55,827 nt of DNA from positions 1 through 55,827 of the forward strand of contig NZ_WPZO01000017.1 in the NCBI RefSeq assembly GCF_013031355.1, in the 5' to 3' direction. The position numbers were made by a program, and so were the translations under genes. The first letter of the stretch is position 1. Every line of letters starts with the position of its first letter. Shown one piece after another: positions 55,006 to 55,827 of this stretch. The stretch comes from Ruegeria arenilitoris (lineage in GTDB: Bacteria > Pseudomonadota > Alphaproteobacteria > Rhodobacterales > Rhodobacteraceae). The notes under the pieces are model-generated. The model was not told the origin of the DNA. It did no database searches and saw nothing but the letters and a program-made list of their open reading frames with translations.

Positions 55006-55692
55006 CTAAGAGGATAACCCTTCAACGCAGCGCGCTGTGTCACGTTCCACCAAGTACTCATGCACCGACTGCTTTGCGTCTTTTTCCATCTGGTCCGTTA
55101 TATCCAAGCACAAGGCTATACTGACAGTCAGTTCCGCGATCTCGTCGAAGAACTCGGTAATTTGATCCATAGGTGGTGGATTATAGATTCGAGTCATAAC
55201 CATTACTAGCGGGTCGAGTGGATAGCGAGCACGTAGAACACAAAACTCGTAGGTCTCCGAATCCCTCTCCGCATTGCAGCCTAACGAGTACTGTCTTTGT
55301 GCAGAATCCGGCGTCAGGTTCAAAAGCCTGAAACCGCCGCCGCCCTTGCCCGTATTAACTCTGTACCCAGGTAGCCTCAAGTGCGCGGGCACTGACTCCG
55401 AATTAGTATACCATCCACCGGGGCCCGTCGGTGACCACAGGGATTCAGATCCCCTATTTAATTCCTTTATGTGGATCACAGTGCTGTCCAGAATTGGTAT
55501 TTCCATCAGCCTTTCGTTCAACCAATCGAGCCTGTTGATCGGAAGAAAATTGGTGTCAGTGTCCCTCCCCCAATAGTCTTCACCGGCATAGAAAGTGCGG
55601 GTATTCAACTGCACTAGAAAATCTTCTTCTGCATGCAACGTGGAGGCACGTGTTAGCACCAAACTGAGGGCAAAGAGAATTCTCAAAAACAC
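55006..55692 (-). CDS. Secreted protein of unknown function
   Basis: A 228-residue protein, not recognised. The N-terminus MFLRILFALSLVLTRASTLHA is a signal peptide; the mature part, starting EEDFLVQLN, has no named motif. Four cysteines occur in SLGCNAE, YEFCVLR, ALCLDIT and TARCVEG, possibly two disulfides. The start is a GTG (55692) with no strong ribosome-binding site. The gene is AT-richer than its neighbours and lies upstream of rpsJ, where tuf or fusA often sits in related genomes. The terminator at 55770-55800 separates it from the gene further upstream. Confidence 0.6.
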   Translation of the reverse strand: MFLRILFALSLVLTRASTLHAEEDFLVQLNTRTFYAGEDYWGRDTDTNFLPINRLDWLNERLMEIPILDSTVIHIKELNRGSESLWSPTGPGGWYTNSESVPAHLRLPGYRVNTGKGGGGFRLLNLTPDSAQRQYSLGCNAERDSETYEFCVLRARYPLDPLVMVMTRIYNPPPMDQITEFFDEIAELTVSIALCLDITDQMEKDAKQSVHEYLVERDTARCVEGLSS

Positions 55693-55767
55693 CTACAGAA
55701 CTCTGCTTAAAATTGTTTCGAACACAATCAGCAATTTAAAGACGAAGCGCAAGCACGATTGCAGCGC

Positions 55768-55802
55768 ATAGGAAAAGGGCGCCCCGAGGGACGCCCTTTC
55801 CG
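55768..55802 (-). terminator. Terminator of the gene beyond the window edge
   Basis: GGAAAAGGGCGCC-CCGA-GGGACGCCCTTTCC forms a long GC stem with one mismatch and an A/T-rich base. In the minus direction it would end the gene lying past 55827, possibly tuf by comparison with related genomes, which cannot be checked here. It also marks the secreted-protein gene as a separate unit. Confidence 0.85.
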
Positions 55803-55827
55803 TTCGATCATTCGCTAGAGCGAATTA

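Overview
The window looks like chromosome of an alphaproteobacterium of the Roseobacter group (Rhodobacterales, Ruegeria/Phaeobacter-like). This rests on the gene content and order: an aapJQMP general amino-acid uptake operon, an ATP12-type F1-ATPase assembly chaperone, rpmH-rnpA-yidD followed by yidC-MOSC-engB-argB, a DUF1127 peptide, and a ribosomal cluster with adk and secY between rplO and rpsM. Most genes are GC-rich. Several stretches (about 2.1-8.4 kb, 41.8-42.6 kb, 47.2-47.5 kb, 51.7-52.7 kb, 55.0-55.7 kb) look visibly more AT-rich and carry accessory or unrecognised genes. The assignment is made by reading, not by database search.

Left part (1-8530): a hotdog thioesterase and a PLP-dependent decarboxylase are followed by an accessory islet. 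The islet holds a GNAT acetyltransferase, a 752-residue ATPase with the layout of the RloC/PrrC anticodon nucleases (P-loop, CPFC zinc-hook candidate, C-terminal R-E-H residues), two overlapping genes for small membrane-anchored proteins, and a DUF6602-like protein with a PD-(D/E)XK nuclease motif pattern. It ends at a tRNA-Arg(ACG) gene. It looks like a small defence or stress islet, but no integrase or second att copy is visible.

Middle part (8.5-34.9 kb): an orphan sensor kinase, a flavin disulfide oxidoreductase and a TVP38 membrane protein lie on the minus strand. Divergent from them run rpmH-rnpA-yidD, an AidB-like acyl-CoA dehydrogenase, ttcA, an EAL-domain protein, yidC, a MOSC protein, engB, argB, an Fe-S protein and a SixA-like phosphatase. 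A bidirectional terminator separates these from the convergent aap operon. Next come ATP12, a HAD phosphatase and an RluA-type pseudouridine synthase, then a crotonase gene broken by an internal deletion, then rarA, a DegP-type protease and a TauD-family dioxygenase.

Right part (35.1-54.8 kb): the S10-spc-alpha ribosomal protein cluster is on the minus strand, in the order rpsJ-rplC-rplD-rplW / rplB-rpsS-rplV-rpsC-rplP / rpmC-rpsQ-rplN-rplX-rplE-rpsN-rpsH-rplF-rplR-rpsE-rpmD / rplO-secY-adk-rpsM-rpsK-rpoA-rplQ. Gene order is canonical, but the cluster is cut into four blocks. Each of the first three blocks ends in a strong intrinsic terminator and is followed by non-ribosomal genes: a DUF2971 protein; a SnoaL-like protein, a TIGR02466-type oxygenase and a small secreted protein; and a DUF1127 peptide plus a glycosyltransferase. 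Each block must therefore have its own promoter. The last gene is a secreted protein of unknown function, upstream of which another terminator marks the end of a gene outside the window.
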